From: Strongylocentrotus purpuratus
Lineage: Eukaryota; Echinodermata; Echinoidea; Camarodonta; Strongylocentrotidae
Assembly (NCBI RefSeq): GCF_000002235.5
Contig: NW_022145552.1
Location: 2,115,501 to 2,179,500 of the forward strand
Length of the DNA: 64,000 nt
Direction of reading: 5' to 3'
The position numbers and the translations under genes are program-made. The notes under the pieces are model-generated. The model was given only the letters and a program-made list of their open reading frames with translations. It was not told where the DNA came from and ran no database searches. Below are positions 1 through 12,107 of this stretch, one piece after another (position 1 is the first letter of the stretch; every line of letters begins with the position of its first letter).

Positions 1-33
1 AATTTGGATCAGTTGCAACCCTTTATAACATAC

Positions 34-270
34 CACTATGATCATGACGGACAGAGAAAGCGGACAAAATGTATAGTTCCTCAGGTAGACAAGGAACATT
101 TCTTCACTGCTATTATGTAAAAATGTGTAGAACAGGTGAATATGCATGTGACACCTGTTCTACACATTTTTACATAATAGCAGTGAAGGGATGTTCCTTT
201 TTCTACCTGTGGAACTATATATTTTGTCCGCTTTCTTTGTCCGCTTTCTTTGTCAGTCATGTTCATAGTG
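34..270. repeat. Foldback MITE, family A, copy 1
   Basis: The two halves are near-perfect inverted repeats around a short AT-rich centre near 140-150. The outer arms read CACTATGATCATGAC on the left and the complement of GTCATGTTCATAGTG on the right. The inner arms contain ACCTGTTCTACACATTTTTA and its complement. A second, left-truncated copy lies at 4733-4909, so this is a dispersed family. The right arm carries a small duplication of the CTTTGTCCGCTTT motif. No coding capacity; the ORFs across it are palindrome artefacts. Confidence 0.85.
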
Positions 271-454
271 TTTGTAAGCCCTTCGTTAGCTGTGAGGTTT
301 TAAAGAGTGTTTCTGTTTGGCTTTCAGTTTGTGTTGAAGCATTCACAGTTCAGTCATCTGAGAGAAGACCCAGAGGACAGGAGGAGTTTATGCCCATCTA
401 ATCCTGGTAGGTCTTTCACATTTTAAAACTTTGTCCAGACGTCCACATTAGGTA

Positions 455-807
455 TGTCTTCATCAGCTCGAGATTGCCAAATAGCCCGCTATTTCCGATT
501 TGGGAAATAAGCCAGTAGTTACAAATCTCGTCTTTATCAGCTAGAGACTCGACCTCCAAACTAGAGCTTATTTCTCAATATTTGCTCAGCGTTCGCGCAT
601 AGTGCGAGTCTTCAGGCTGGTGAAGACGCACCAGACAAATAGCAGGATATTTTGCAAACTAGCCCAAGATATCTTGGGATGATTACCTTGACCAAATATC
701 CCGCTAATCTCAACTGCGGGCTGATGAAGACGCAAATTAGCTGGATAATTTGAGATCGAGATAGTTAAAATAGCGGGTTATTTGGCAATCTCGAGCTGAT
801 GAAGACA
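455..807. repeat. Foldback MITE, family B, copy 1
   Basis: Terminal inverted repeats begin TGTCTTCATCAGCTCGAGAT and end with the matching complement at about 775-807, including the AAATAGCGGG/CCCGCTATTT arms. Internal copies of the same CTGATGAAGAC motif occur around 530, 620 and 720, so the element is built of several related short inverted units. A diverged copy lies in an intron at 3071-3347. Non-coding and non-autonomous. Confidence 0.8.
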
Positions 808-812
808 GGCGG

Positions 813-2073
813 AGTGTTGTTGGATGTTGATGTAGTTCTGTCTTGGGGCGATTGCCCTTCATCTGAGTTTTCAATTTCAATTTCTATACAACAAACATAA
901 TTTATTATCATTGTATGTGTGGGTGAATTATCTGCACTTAAAATGCTCAGATAAGATGCTAGGATAAGCGGAGGAATAATCACAAAAAATATTATAGTGA
1001 AGAAAGGAAAACGCCCTTCCGAAGTCAATATGGTACAGTATTGGAGATGTTTATCTGGAATTCTGAAAATAGTAATCGTGGGTGGACTATCTCGATGTAC
1101 AATCATCTGTAGTATAGGGATAGGTCACAAATTCATTCCAATTTTATGAATATCTTAATCAGTTTCCATTTTGTGTGCCCTGGAAAGAAAATTTCAGGAA
1201 GGCTGTTGATGTATTAAAAGAAACAATACCGAACATAAAAATGAATGAAAAAGTAATTATGTGTATTGATTTGAAGAGATTAAAAATCAATAGGCTTCAA
1301 TGGTGAGAGTGTTGGAAGTTAGTAGCAGGGAAGCAGGGACTCTTACTTTGAACAGTAGCTCCTGATTTTTGTAAATGATAATGCAAAGTTTTGCGGAAAG
1401 TGAACAAAAAGGAAAAGAAAAGAACAAACCAAACAAACAAAACAATAATGAGTCAAACTACAGGTGAGATAGATTTTTGATGTGCAGGATGAGATAATTT
1501 ATTTCAGATCAGGTAAAAATGATATAAATTCTTGTCCGATTTTATTGATGGTCACAAAGCTTGCACAAGGCTTGTCCATCATTCCAAGAAGTAAGGGATT
1601 GGGTATCTTTGCCTCAGATTCTAAAAAAAAATCCTGGATTTTAGCTCATGCTGCAATCATAATGTTAAAACCTTTAGGTCAGTTAGGAATTCCATGACGT
1701 TTACAAGCCGATTGCCTGTCTGATTTTAAGATATTTATGGTTGGAATTTGAAAAGTCAAAAACCGTTTTCCCCAACAGTATTTATAACTGTATGGTAAAA
1801 CAGGTCACTCAAAGATTTTCCTTTTTCAAGGCTCTTCATCATCATTTTGAAGTGCAATTTTTGTAGGGCTTCAATGTTACACCATATCACACACACTGAT
1901 ACCATCGATTTTATTGCTTAACAATGCCTTTCATAACAGATACAGACATTTGATATGTATATAACAACAAGGTTTTTTGCTATTTTGTTGTTGATGCGTT
2001 AGACATGTTCAATCATTCTTTCTGAAGAAATTCATCCTGCCTGTCATACTAATTGTTATTTTTCTTGTTTCAG
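813..2073. other. Non-coding, presumed upstream intron of the hexosaminidase gene
   Basis: AT-rich sequence with no recognisable exon, RNA gene or repeat family. The ORFs here have no family resemblance and no splice-flanked coding pattern. The next exon starts with a partial codon at 2074, so this stretch is best read as an intron whose 5' exon is outside the window or not recognisable. Confidence 0.5.
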
Positions 2074-5000
2074 AATCGATAGTGTTAGTCCGATCTATGA
2101 TTGACCAAGTCATGACGCAACACCCAAACCTGAAATACTTTCACATAGGTGCTGATGAGGTGAGCATTGTTTTCAGTCACTTTTGTGTCTATTGTATCTG
2201 ATTAACAAGCACAATTAAATACAGGATTGTAGAAATCCACCTATTTTTGCTTTTGTTTTGGTGGTATTATAATTCATGCAAATCATATTCATAAATATGC
2301 ATTTTTAATTTGACTGACACAAATGGCGTTGAAATAAATTTTTGTGCCTATTTTCCACTCTTGAGAATGATTAAAGTGATTAAAATTTTACTGGATTGTG
2401 ATTTTTATTGTATTAAATTATCCTCCTTCTTTATATTTTTCATTTAATATGGTTCCACTGTTTGAAGATGTAATGTAATTCTTTTGGTATTTATAATGAA
2501 TTGTACAAAATAAAGCTGGGGAAGCCTCTCTCTTTCATCTTACTCTGTGACTAATCTATTCTATATTGTTTGTCTCTCTGTTTTTCTGTATCTGTCTGTC
2601 TCTCCCTCTTTCTCTCTCTCTCTATCTCTGTTTGTTCTGTCTATCTCTCTTTCCATCTGAATGGCTGTTTGTGCCCTTCCACTCCCTTTCTCTCCCCCCC
2701 CCCCCTCTTGTCTCTCTGTAACTCTCTCTTCCCTCCCTCTTCCCTCCCTCTTCCCTTCCTCTTCCCTCCATCTTCTCCTGCTTACCCTCGCCCTCACCCT
2801 CCAGGTATGGATGAAGAAGAGATGTGCCAGGTGCTGTGAGCGGATCAGAGACAGCTTCCATGGAGAGCCTGTTGGACTGTTTGTAAGCCACGCCAAGGCT
2901 GTGCTGCTCTACCTCAAGGAGACATATCCCCACGTCAGAGCGATCATGTGGGACGACATGCTACGCAATGCCAAGTATGACTTCATCAAAGGTGAGTCTC
3001 CTACTCGTTCATTCATTCATTTGTCTTCAAAATTTATAGTTGCATTTAATTTTCAGCATGACAAAAGGCCTGTCCTCTTCAGCTTGAGTTTGTCAAATAA
3101 CCGCTATTTTAACTGTCCAGATCGCAAATTAGCCAGTTAATTTGCGTCTTCATCAGCCCGCAGTTGCAATTACATGTAGCTCTTTGGTCGAGAAAACATC
3201 CCGAGAAATCTTGGTCTCGTCTTGTGCCCGTCCGAGCTAGTTTGTGATGAGCGTATAGGTCTGGTAAAGACACAATATCGAGCTTCGGGATAATCCTGAG
3301 TCTGAAAAAAAGCGGGTTATTTGGCAAACTCCAGCTGATGAAGGCAGGCCTAATACGTATACATTTGGTTAATGGAGCCAACAAATAACAAGTTCTAGTC
3401 ATGGTTGGCCCCGTTCAATACACCATAATTTAAGACAGTGAATCAATCACTAAGAGTAAGCATTGGATCGTAAGAAGTATTTTGGCTTGCACTAACTTAG
3501 GTTTATACAATTTTGTTAAGAAATATATAGGTCAAATAATTATATAACTCCAAAATATATACACTATGTATACTGAAATTATTTACACAACCTGATTGAT
3601 ATATTTATTTTATTTCTAACCATCGTGTACAATTTTTACAACAAATGAATCAATAACAAAATGTAATTAAATTGTATTCTTCAATAAGATGTATTTTTAA
3701 TATTTGTCTTCATTCAAATTTAGAGACCAAAAAAGAAGGGCTAGTCCTTGGTCATTTGATCACTCAAAACTCATATTAGTTTCTTACACACACTTAAATG
3801 GCTTTACATCTATCACAGTTTAGAAAATGGCATTTTAAATGATGAAGAATGTACATTTTCTTTTTAGATTCCAATTTGCACGAGCTTGTTGATATCATGG
3901 TTTGGAATTACCTGGATAACTCCGAGAACTTTCACAGGAATACACCCGAGACGGTCTGGCAACTCTACGGCAAGGTCTTCGAGAATGTCTGGATCGCTTC
4001 CGCTTTCAAAGGTATGATTTTACTCTTAAGGATAAACTGCAGGAGAGACTGGTGTATTGTATTTGTTACCATGGTCCGGGATAAATGGTTACAATTCTGA
4101 AATGAAATGAAGAGGCTGGTCAGAATACGTGTTTACTGAGAAGCACCATGTGTAGAACTGATCTTTGATAACATAAACAATAAACATGCAATAACATATT
4201 CCAATAATGAGACTAAATAAACGTAATACGGATTAAATCTAGAAATGAACACAGCTAACTGGATTCATAAACTACATTGGCATCTAGGCATCTGACTGCG
4301 TAACCTTTAATCTGAACACGGCTAGCTGTAATTGTAGACCAAGGAGGACTAGCTCTCAAGGCTATTGTCTCAAAACCATAACATTTCATACAGCCTGCAC
4401 TAAATAAAATTTTGTTGTGTGTCTTTTTACACGATAACCCAACTTTCTCCAATTTCCAACCTGTCTATGTTTTTTTTTGTGGAATTTTTCAAATAATTAT
4501 ATGAAGCCCATTTTGATGCGTGTGACAAATGGCTATTTTTGCGTCGCCGGAACAAGTTTTCATGGGTTTTAAAACATGGCTAGATTTAAGAGTGTCTATC
4601 AAGAGGGGCTGAATTTCGACATATCTGGGGTATATATATATAGATTAAATATTTCTGTAAGTTTGGACCATCAAATCTATTTAAATTAATTTTAAATAGC
4701 ATTTGAAAATGGCTCTAAACTCTTCAAGAAGTCCAGGTAGACAAAGGAACATCCCTTCACTGCTTTTTTGTAAAAATGTGTAGAACAGGTGTCACATGCA
4801 TATTCACCTGTTCTACACATTTTTACATAATAGCAGTGAAGGGATGTTCCTTTGTCTACCTGAGGAACTGTATATTTTGTCAGCTTTCTTTGTCCGTCAT
4901 TTCATAGTGTCAGTACAGCTGTATTCATCGGATTTGCGCTCAAGCACCATCTCGCGGTCATTCTTAATATTTACATGATCGTATTCTCCAGTAAATTCTC

Positions 5001-8000
5001 TTTCTTCTCGTATCAAAATTGAATTAAAGGTATGTTTTTCTGATATAGAAAAATGGTTTCAAACTTTTCACTCTGATTTTTCACGACCTTTTTGAAACAT
5101 ACCCCCATCATTTTTAATATGAAAATAAAGCTTAAGATGTGCTCTTTCCAACCAGTGGATCTTTAAAACTCAAAGACAAATGGCGTTCAAGCGCATTGAG
5201 CTAAAACTACTGATGCAAATCGGCGATCAAATAAAAATGGTGACAAACAAAATGACACGGTACGAATTAGAGGGTAAATCACAAGCAACTGTGTCATAAG
5301 TAATTGATGGATTTTGATGAAAATGACATGACATGAAAGACAGAATCCTGAGCTTTCGAGAGACATATAATTTTATAATATTTATTTTTTCCATGATATG
5401 AAAATCTTCCTTGATAAAGAGAGAATTTGCGTGGTTGAGCTCTGCGTGTCCCCACTCAACGCAGCTCTTCTGTGATACCTAGTTATTGTCATGTCTACTG
5501 GTATAAAAAATATGGATGCAAGAAAGATGCAGTTTTGTGGATGTTTATAAATATAAAGCTTGGAGTTTTGAAATCAAATCAGAATTCACTTCGACCATCA
5601 TGCATCCAGTCTTTTAGACTCTGGATAATTTAGAATTGAAGCTAACATTTCTAATATCTAAATTAGCACATACTCTTGTTAATCACCATTGGAAGTTAAA
5701 CTGGACTGCTACAGTGTGATAGAATGCTCCTCTTCTAGTTAACCTACAAGATATCAGCATTTGCCTATTGAACATTTGAATATCAGTATTAGACATTGTT
5801 ATTCGGACGTCGTCTTTATACATCTTCATAAACCTTAACTATTGTATTGATCACTTGGGATAAATTTTGATCTACATCAAGTTCAACTTCTGCATCTATA
5901 GACCTTGCTTATCAAACCCTTCTGGTTTCTTCTTCACCACAACTATACTGCCAGCAAACTTGTTTGAGACTTGAAATGACTATCCCGGGTTCAAGACCAA
6001 GTCAATGCGCTAGTGCCCTTTGGTACTACGCATTCAGGTAAAACAAACACACACACACACAAACATAAATTCATCAATGGAGAAAAATGTTCAGAGACCC
6101 TACTCCTTGTTCTACAATACAATTTGTTTTCTTTTTCTATTTCCAAGGTGCTTTTGGGCCATCGCTGTTCCTGACACCGGAGTTGGAACACATAAGGAAC
6201 CAGGAGCTGTGGGCCGGAGACCTGTCCCGTACCATCCCCAAACACCTCGATTTCAAGGGAATAGTATTCACCGGGTGGCAGAGGTAAGCCCAAAGGGAGG
6301 CGGTGTTTTAGGTCATAGGATGAGGGAGGGAAAGAAGTAATCAAAGTAGGGGGGGGGGGAGGGAAAGAAAAGATGGAAGGGGAAAAGGAGAGAGTGAAGG
6401 GGAAAAGGAGAGAATGAAGGGAAATAAGATATAGGGAAAAGGGACAAAATATGAATTATGTACGTGACACCAAGGACAAAGACAATATATTTATTTTGTA
6501 TTTTGTTGTACACCCAGGTACACCCATGAAACGGTCTTGTGTGAGCTGTTGCCCGTTGGACTGCCTTCACTTGCATTCTGTCTACAAACTTTCATGCAAG
6601 GTAAATCAATCAATCAAATATTCCATCGTGAGCATGAGTAAATAAAAGTAAGATCACTACACTGTGCTCATTTTCTGCATATCTTTCAATGTTTTGTTTT
6701 ACCAAACTCTTATTTCGTTTTCCAATTGTTCTTCCGGCATTTGTTTCGCTTCAGGACCTAGATATTGGCACTCTACAAATGCCTGATTGTATTGGATCGT
6801 TGATAACTAAAGAATAGCTCTGTTGGAAGAAAATAATGCCTTTTTTTTACAATCAGATTCCTGTTAGCTAAACCATGATTATTGAAAAGCTTCCAGAATC
6901 ATACGAATACAGTGAAGTTTTGTTTGTGTTTGCTCCCAGACAAAGAGATTTCTCTTTATGTTTCGATGTAATGTTTATACCTCTTCTGTTTGTGGTCTTG
7001 ACAGGTCATTTTAGCGAGGAGTTACATCAAAGCATATCACAACGGTTGGGTTTCCCGGGGCTTCTAGACTTGGAGATAGAAACCAACCTGCCATTATCCG
7101 AGTATGTATTACTTTTCCTTACCGTAAATCTCTGTGTATAAGACGCACCTGTGTATAAGACGCACCCCTTTTTTTTTTCTTTTTTTTTTTTTTTTTTTTT
7201 GGCGACTGTCGGCAGCAAGCCAGGTCCGTGTTAAAAAACCCACGCGGGGAAGAACTTTCATTTAACTGTAAGGTGCAGTTGAAGGCACCGATTTGTGCTT
7301 GTGAACTTGTCACAAATAATAGTAACCAATGGGTATACCAATGTGCACATTCCCTGGTAGTTGTACATCTACATATCGTCCTTGTTTTCACGAAGTGACG
7401 GTAGCGAGGAAAACCGTCACGCAAAGTGAATGCAATTTTTTTTTCACTACCGTCACGTGAAAACAGCGACGATATATAGGACATGCTCAGGCAACAATTG
7501 CTCTTCATCACTTATTTACACTTACTGAATTCTAAACGTCAACCCTTGACTAGATACCTAACCCTAAACCTAAAACTACCCTAAAACCCAATTGCAAGCA
7601 AAATGACAAGGATAATGTATAATCAGCTAATCACTGAAGAAGACATCTACGATTGATAAACAGGGATAGTCTTATAGCATCGCTGAATTCCAGTAAAGTA
7701 ACTAATCCCTTGCCCTATATTTTTGACAAAATTAGAGCATGTTTTCATTGTTAACTTTGTTTTTTTTAACAGGGTGCCTGTGGGTGTACCAATGGGTACT
7801 TTTCCTGGTTGTGAGATGTACATGTGTGCCAGGCAGCTGGCTACCATCCAGTCGTCAAGAGAGGGACAAACGTTTTTCAAGCTCACAAGGTAAGCATCTT
7901 TTCATGTTTCCTTTTATCTCAGAAGTTTTGAACTGTAAATTTGTATTTGACGCTACTTTCTAAAATAATACAGTATCGTAGCTGCCAACCATTCCTATTT

Positions 8001-10291
8001 TTTGGTCTTCAAGCTATTTTTTTTACCCCTAGATTTCTGTCTTTTTCTCAAAAATTCTGTGTACATACAAGGTTGGCTGGTATGCAGTATACCGGCCTTT
8101 CTTCAAAATCATGTAACTTACATTTAAGTTCCCAAATTAGTCACAAATGTATCCAATGATCAAAGGATTTGCAATTGTTTAACACCCCACTCGTATCAAT
8201 AGGCCTGTCACTAGATCGACAACAAAATGATAAAGGAATTAAATTACTACTGTAACATCACGGATATCTCCAATTCCATTTAACCGCCAGTCAAAAATGG
8301 ACGGTTTTCGGTTAAACGATTTAAAAAAAAACGGAATCTGCCATGGGCGGTCGGATACGGTTAAACGTTTGACTACAGCACTAAATTAAATCACCCCGAA
8401 TGCCCAAGAATCAGAAGGAAGGAAGGAGATTGGAAAGACTTAGTAAGGCTTATAATAAATATAATCAAATCTACCGAAACGCTTATACATGCATTTATTA
8501 CATGCCGTCTTGATCAATGCAATAGCTTTCTTTATGGCTTTCCGGACTCGCACATTGCAAAACTCTGTTGCCAGGCTTGTAACACGCACACGTTCTTGTG
8601 AACACATCACCCCAGTACTTCGCGAATTGCATTGGTTGCCGGTGACGTACCGCATTATGTACAAAATCTTAGTTTTAACTTATAAATGCATCATGAATTG
8701 GCACCAATTTATCTGCAAGAATTAATCGAGGAATACAAACCCTCACGCAGTTTACGGTCATCTTCACAATTAAACCTTGTATCTACTTCTGTGTCAACTC
8801 TTTCTTATGGTAATCGCTCCTTTCGCAAAGCTTCTGCTGAACTTTGGAACAGATTACCTTTAAATGTAAAAAACTGTCAAACTGTTAACCTATTCAAAAC
8901 TAGTCTCAAGACACATTTATTCAAAATAGCGTTCAATGATTAATTAACTCTGTTCACTTTGACGTGTATTCCATATGTATTGTAATTTGTATGTTTATTT
9001 GCATTTTTAGTTTTGTATAAGATGTAATTGTATATCAGTCTATTTTGTGTGTATAGCGCTTAGAGACTTCGGTAGTAAGCGCTTTATAAGTAACGTTGTT
9101 ATTATTATTATTATTATTATATTGTATCCACTTACATTGTACAAACAATTTTAAACAAGCGTAAGAAAACCAATATGTATATTTCTTGTTGGAGACTTTT
9201 CAGTACCTTTGTGGATAAAGAATTGACCGGCATAGTCTTTAGAAAAGCCTGGCTTGAATCTGTGAATGTAAAAGAAAACTCCTATAAAGTTCCATGTAAA
9301 GATATGGAAGACGACTGATTAGGGGATGAAATATTCCACTCATTGACAATTCAAAGATACCACACTACCACCTGATTAATTGCCTCTTTGTTGATTTTTT
9401 CAGTGCCTTTGTGGATAAAGAGGAAGAGGCATTGTCTTCAGAGAAACCTGGTTCGTCACTTGCCCCTCTCTCTGAAGATGAAACGGGACCAGTTCTGAGG
9501 TGAGGAGGAGATTGTGATCACGATACGATTTCTTTAATTTTATCTATAATCACATTTTTTAAAATCACATTAAAAAAAAAGGATGCTGAGAGCTGGAAGG
9601 GCGTTACCCCGTATCCTTTATATATGATTCACTCCCTCCTGGTTCTTAAAGAGGCAGAATGCTCAAGGAGAACAAAAAACTAGATTTCAGTAAACTGGGC
9701 CCCATTTCACAAAACTTGTCATCAATGACTAATGTTTTTTTTGTTAACAAGCTAATGAAATCCTTGCTTCTGATTGGTTATCAGCAGATTTGTCACTGAT
9801 TTCTGACATTTGTCATTAAAAAATGCTTGTGAAATGGACCCAGTTGCCTTATATATGTGTTACCCTGGATACAGGATTCATTGAGCATCAATGTATACTG
9901 AAAACAAAAATGAGGGTCTTACTAGACAAGTGGTCTTTATATACAGGTGGAAACCATGCCGGCTTTATGGTTGATTTCATGCTATTGTGCTTCAGGATAT
10001 TCCATGAAAAAATAATTGATGCGCTTTTGCTTTTGACTATATCTGTATCATCTGTTGAGAGCGAGAAAATTTATTTTACTTTTCTGAAATCTTACGATGA
10101 CCCATTCTTCTTCGCTCCCTTCTCCTCGTAGCCTCCTTTCCAAGCTGACAGTCCTGAAATCGACGGCGGAGCGGGCACTTGGTGAAGTCTACCAGCCTTC
10201 CACTTCCAAGGAGTGGCTTGATCTGTGTGTCGTGCCTCTCTTGAAACGGCTGGAGAGGAGACTAGCAGCAACCAAAGCCCTGGATCAGTGA
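2074..10291 (+). CDS. HEXD: Hexosaminidase D, 3' nine exons (5' end outside the window)
   Basis: Family role (known): a GH20 beta-N-acetylhexosaminidase of the HEXD type, active in nucleus and cytoplasm, cleaving terminal N-acetyl sugars. Exons read by splice consensus and continuous phase: 2074-2159, 2805-2991, 3868-4011, 6148-6283, 6518-6600, 7005-7101, 7773-7889, 9404-9499, 10132-10291. The first carries the catalytic-pair motif HIGADE at 2142-2159. Later exons carry [34 protein letters not shown] and [13 protein letters not shown], all HEXD-like. The last exon ends at a TGA at 10289-10291 after a helical tail resembling the HEXD C-terminus. The N-terminal part of the TIM barrel is missing because it lies upstream. 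Introns contain MITEs, a LINE tail and a decayed duplicate of the eighth exon. The joins lack transcript support. Confidence 0.9.
2562..2800 (+). repeat. Pyrimidine-rich (CT/CCCT) tract before a splice acceptor
   Basis: About 240 bases of CTCT/TCCC repeats with a C homopolymer near 2694-2705, running directly into the CCTCCAG acceptor of the exon at 2805. It produces spurious Arg/Glu-rich and Leu/Ser-rich ORFs on both strands. It may act as an oversized polypyrimidine tract for that acceptor; this is inferred from position only. Confidence 0.75.
3071..3347. repeat. Foldback MITE, family B, copy 2 (intronic)
   Basis: Ends TGTCCTCTTCAGCTTGAG and the complement of CTCCAGCTGATGAAGGCA, with AAATAACCGCTATTT and AAAAAGCGGGTTATTT just inside. 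It matches the element at 455-807 at both ends and in the internal TTTGCGTCTTCATCAGCC motif. It lies in the hexosaminidase intron between 2992 and 3867. Confidence 0.75.
4733..4909. repeat. Foldback MITE, family A, copy 2 (left end truncated, intronic)
   Basis: Shares the AGGTAGACAAAGGAACATCC, ACCTGTTCTACACATTTTTA and TTTGTCCGTCAT segments with the element at 34-270. The outer left arm is missing: the left edge starts at CCAGGTAGAC while the right arm runs out to CATAGTG. It lies in the hexosaminidase intron between 4012 and 6147. The rest of that intron shows nothing recognisable. Confidence 0.8.
6338..6445. repeat. Purine-rich GGGA/AAGG tract
   Basis: A G-run followed by repeated GGAAAAGGAGAGA-type units within a hexosaminidase intron. 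Low complexity, no coding meaning. Confidence 0.7.
7123..7201. repeat. MITE end fragment with duplicated 17-bp unit and poly-T
   Basis: The unit TGTGTATAAGACGCACC occurs twice in a row (7132-7165) after ACCGTAAATCTC and is followed by about 34 T-rich bases. This GTATAAGACGCACC motif is familiar as the end of a widespread non-autonomous DNA transposon class. Only one end is visible here. Intronic in the hexosaminidase gene. Confidence 0.5.
7372..7479. repeat. Short foldback element
   Basis: Left arm ATATCGTCCTTGTTTTCACG with GTGACGGTAG is complemented by CTACCGTCACGTGAAAACAG and CGACGATATAT on the right. The spacer is a T-rich loop. Intronic in the hexosaminidase gene; looks like a small MITE. 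Confidence 0.6.
8485..9122 (+). mobile_element. L2/CR1-like LINE, 5'-truncated 3' end, intronic
   Basis: Conceptual reading carries the typical C-terminal reverse-transcriptase block of L2/CR1-type LINEs: [11 protein letters not shown], then VARLVTRTR with [13 protein letters not shown] and [12 protein letters not shown], then [12 protein letters not shown] and [13 protein letters not shown], ending at a TAA near 8941. At least two frameshifts separate these blocks, so it is dead. The 3' UTR has the stem GCGCTTAGAGAC/AAGCGCTT and ends in an ATT microsatellite (about 9099-9122), as in this class. It lies in sense inside the hexosaminidase intron before the eighth exon. Confidence 0.85.
9204..9270 (+). 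pseudogene. Decayed duplicate of hexosaminidase exon 8
   Basis: The sequence after the AG at 9202-9203 reads [13 protein letters not shown], parallel to [13 protein letters not shown] in the exon at 9404-9499, and the nucleotide match begins in the TTTTTCAG acceptor itself. The copy stays open for about 37 codons and no clear donor is visible at the equivalent place. It lies 200 bases upstream of the true exon, with the LINE tail just before it. Either a relic of an exon duplication or a rarely used cassette; relic is more likely. Confidence 0.6.
9695..9843. repeat. MITE with CTGGGCCCCATTTCACAA ends
   Basis: Left end CTGGGCCCCATTTCACAA and right end TTGTGAAATGGACCCAG are inverted repeats, with matching AAACTTGTCA/TGACATTTGTCAT segments inside. 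About 149 bp, non-coding, intronic between hexosaminidase exons 8 and 9. No clear target duplication was found by eye. Confidence 0.7.
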
Positions 10292-10398
10292 TAACTCCTG
10301 GACAACAGGGTCTAGGCCTCTCTTGAAACACCTGGAGAGGAGACTGGCAGCAACCAAAGCCCTGGATCAGTGATAACTCCTGGACAACAGAGTCTAGG
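10235..10398 (+). repeat. Tandem 82-bp duplication covering the hexosaminidase stop
   Basis: Two units, 10235-10316 and 10317-10398, differ at only a few bases. Each starts CCTCTCTTGAAAC and ends GTCTAGG, and each carries the last 18 or so codons plus TGA. The first stop ends translation, so the second copy is 3' UTR that could still encode the same C-terminus. Confidence 0.9.
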
Positions 10399-10661
10399 TA
10401 TCGAGCAATAGTAGTACTTCCAAGGGCTGTCCATGCAAGCATTAAGGTATCGTGTGCGTTCGAGGATTAGGCTTCAGATGTTGATAACCGTAAACACAAA
10501 GGTATCATTGAAGATGTGTGTGTCCCTTATCCCTTTGGAGACGAGCATTATGTATTTCAGGGTTTGGCTTAGTATCTTGATTCAGAGCCTTAAAAATGTA
10601 CCAGATGCATGAAAAGAACGAGCAAATGTCCATTGTTGTTGCTTGACCACATAGTGTTCGG

Positions 10662-11051
10662 TGCCTGGAATATTTTCTATGAAAATAAGCTCTAAAATCT
10701 TTGAATTTTCAAAATGATTGGAGGTAAATCACTGCTCTCAAACGAATTGGCATTTCGTTTATGTTTCGATGTAGCTCATAACAATGCCTACTGTTTCAGA
10801 AGCATGATGTTTCATGAGAACAATGTAGCAGTTAAAGAAAAATGCTTGACAAAGCGTTTGATGCCTGGAATATTTTTTCTAGGAAATAAGCTCTAAAACC
10901 CTTAAATTGGCAACATGCTGGGAGGTTAAATCACTGCTTTCAACCAAATTGGCATTTGTTTTATGTTTCAATATAGCTCATAACAATGCCTATTGTTTCA
11001 GAAGCATGATGTTTCATACGAACGATGTAGCAGTAAAAGATAAATGCAATT
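10662..11051 (+). repeat. Tandem duplication, about 200-bp unit
   Basis: Two diverged units begin TGCCTGGAATATTTT at 10662 and 10862 and share AATAAGCTCTAAAA, AAATCACTGCT and CAGAAGCATGATGTTTCAT. They lie just past the hexosaminidase stop, probably in its 3' UTR or flank. Small ORFs here are not credible. Confidence 0.85.
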
Positions 11052-12107
11052 GGTGCCAATTTGACGAAGATTTGGTGATCAATGTAGCCCTTACAAAATT
11101 TGTGCCCTGAAAAAGATATGATGTGTGTTCCCCGATTCACCATCAGAGATCAAATATAATTTCTAGTTTTATGAGTTTATTATACCCAGTGTTCATATGA
11201 ATCATGGAATGTCTGGAAATCTTGAATATGTTGTAAATTTACAGTTGGTTGTGCCTGTGTGTGAAGAAAGTCATAACATGCTTTTTATTTGTTTGTTTGG
11301 ATGTAAATTTGTATCAGATTATTTAATTTCCATGTCGTAGGGTGCAATTTTCTGTTCAAATTGCAGACAAGTTTGAAACTGCACTGCATGTAGTGATGTG
11401 CTCTCTGCTAGCACAGGACAAATAAGCCTGCATCTTGGTACCACTTGATTATTCCTCTTAAGCAATGGCAATAGGAAATCAAAGACCACTGCTCTATCTA
11501 CAGGGATGTTAGTCCTATGCTTTGAAGTATTGAATCTAGAAAAGTTGAGTGTATACACAATTAAAGGTCTAACCCACCAGCCTAACTCTGCCGCCTCGGT
11601 TCCTGGTTTCGGGAATCAGCGCGACTGGGTTGGCCTCCCACCTGGTCCGTACGGTGAGAGGTGTGGGGTTGGCTCACACAGACCACCGATTTTGATTTGG
11701 AAATAATGCAGGCTTTAAAAGGTTACCAGGGATTTAAATAACTAACTCTCTTTACTGTCTCTCTTTCTCTCTCTCTCTCTCTCTTTCTCTTTTAATAACA
11801 CCAAAAAAAGTACCAGCTCAGAATTTGAATTTACGCCATAAGGATATAAAAGAATTTACTATTTGCCTTGCATGCCTCTCAAGCAGCCAATGGCCGATAT
11901 GAGCTCATTGTAAGTAGCCTGGCTAGGCCGAGGCCCTACCTACATTTGTAGGGTTAGAAGCCTCGTCAAAGACAGAGTATAAAATACATAATTTTGGTTA
12001 TGTGTCATTTTTAAAAAGGAGAAAACTTAGTATAATTGTTACCTTGCAACTGTCGAGGACAAATTCATAAGTAGGGAGTCAAATATTTTTGTTTAAACAA
12101 CTTGCAC
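11052..12107. other. Intergenic, no gene recognised
   Basis: Contains a CT microsatellite at about 11758-11790 and otherwise unremarkable sequence. No exon, RNA gene or repeat end could be supported. Confidence 0.6.

Noticed and set aside
2561..2933. Arg/Glu-rich minus-strand ORFs
   Set aside because: Complement of the CT-rich intron tract before the hexosaminidase exon at 2805.
7553..7592. Telomere-like CCTAACCCTAAACC stretch
   Set aside because: Too short and irregular for an interstitial telomere; probably chance or a decayed repeat.
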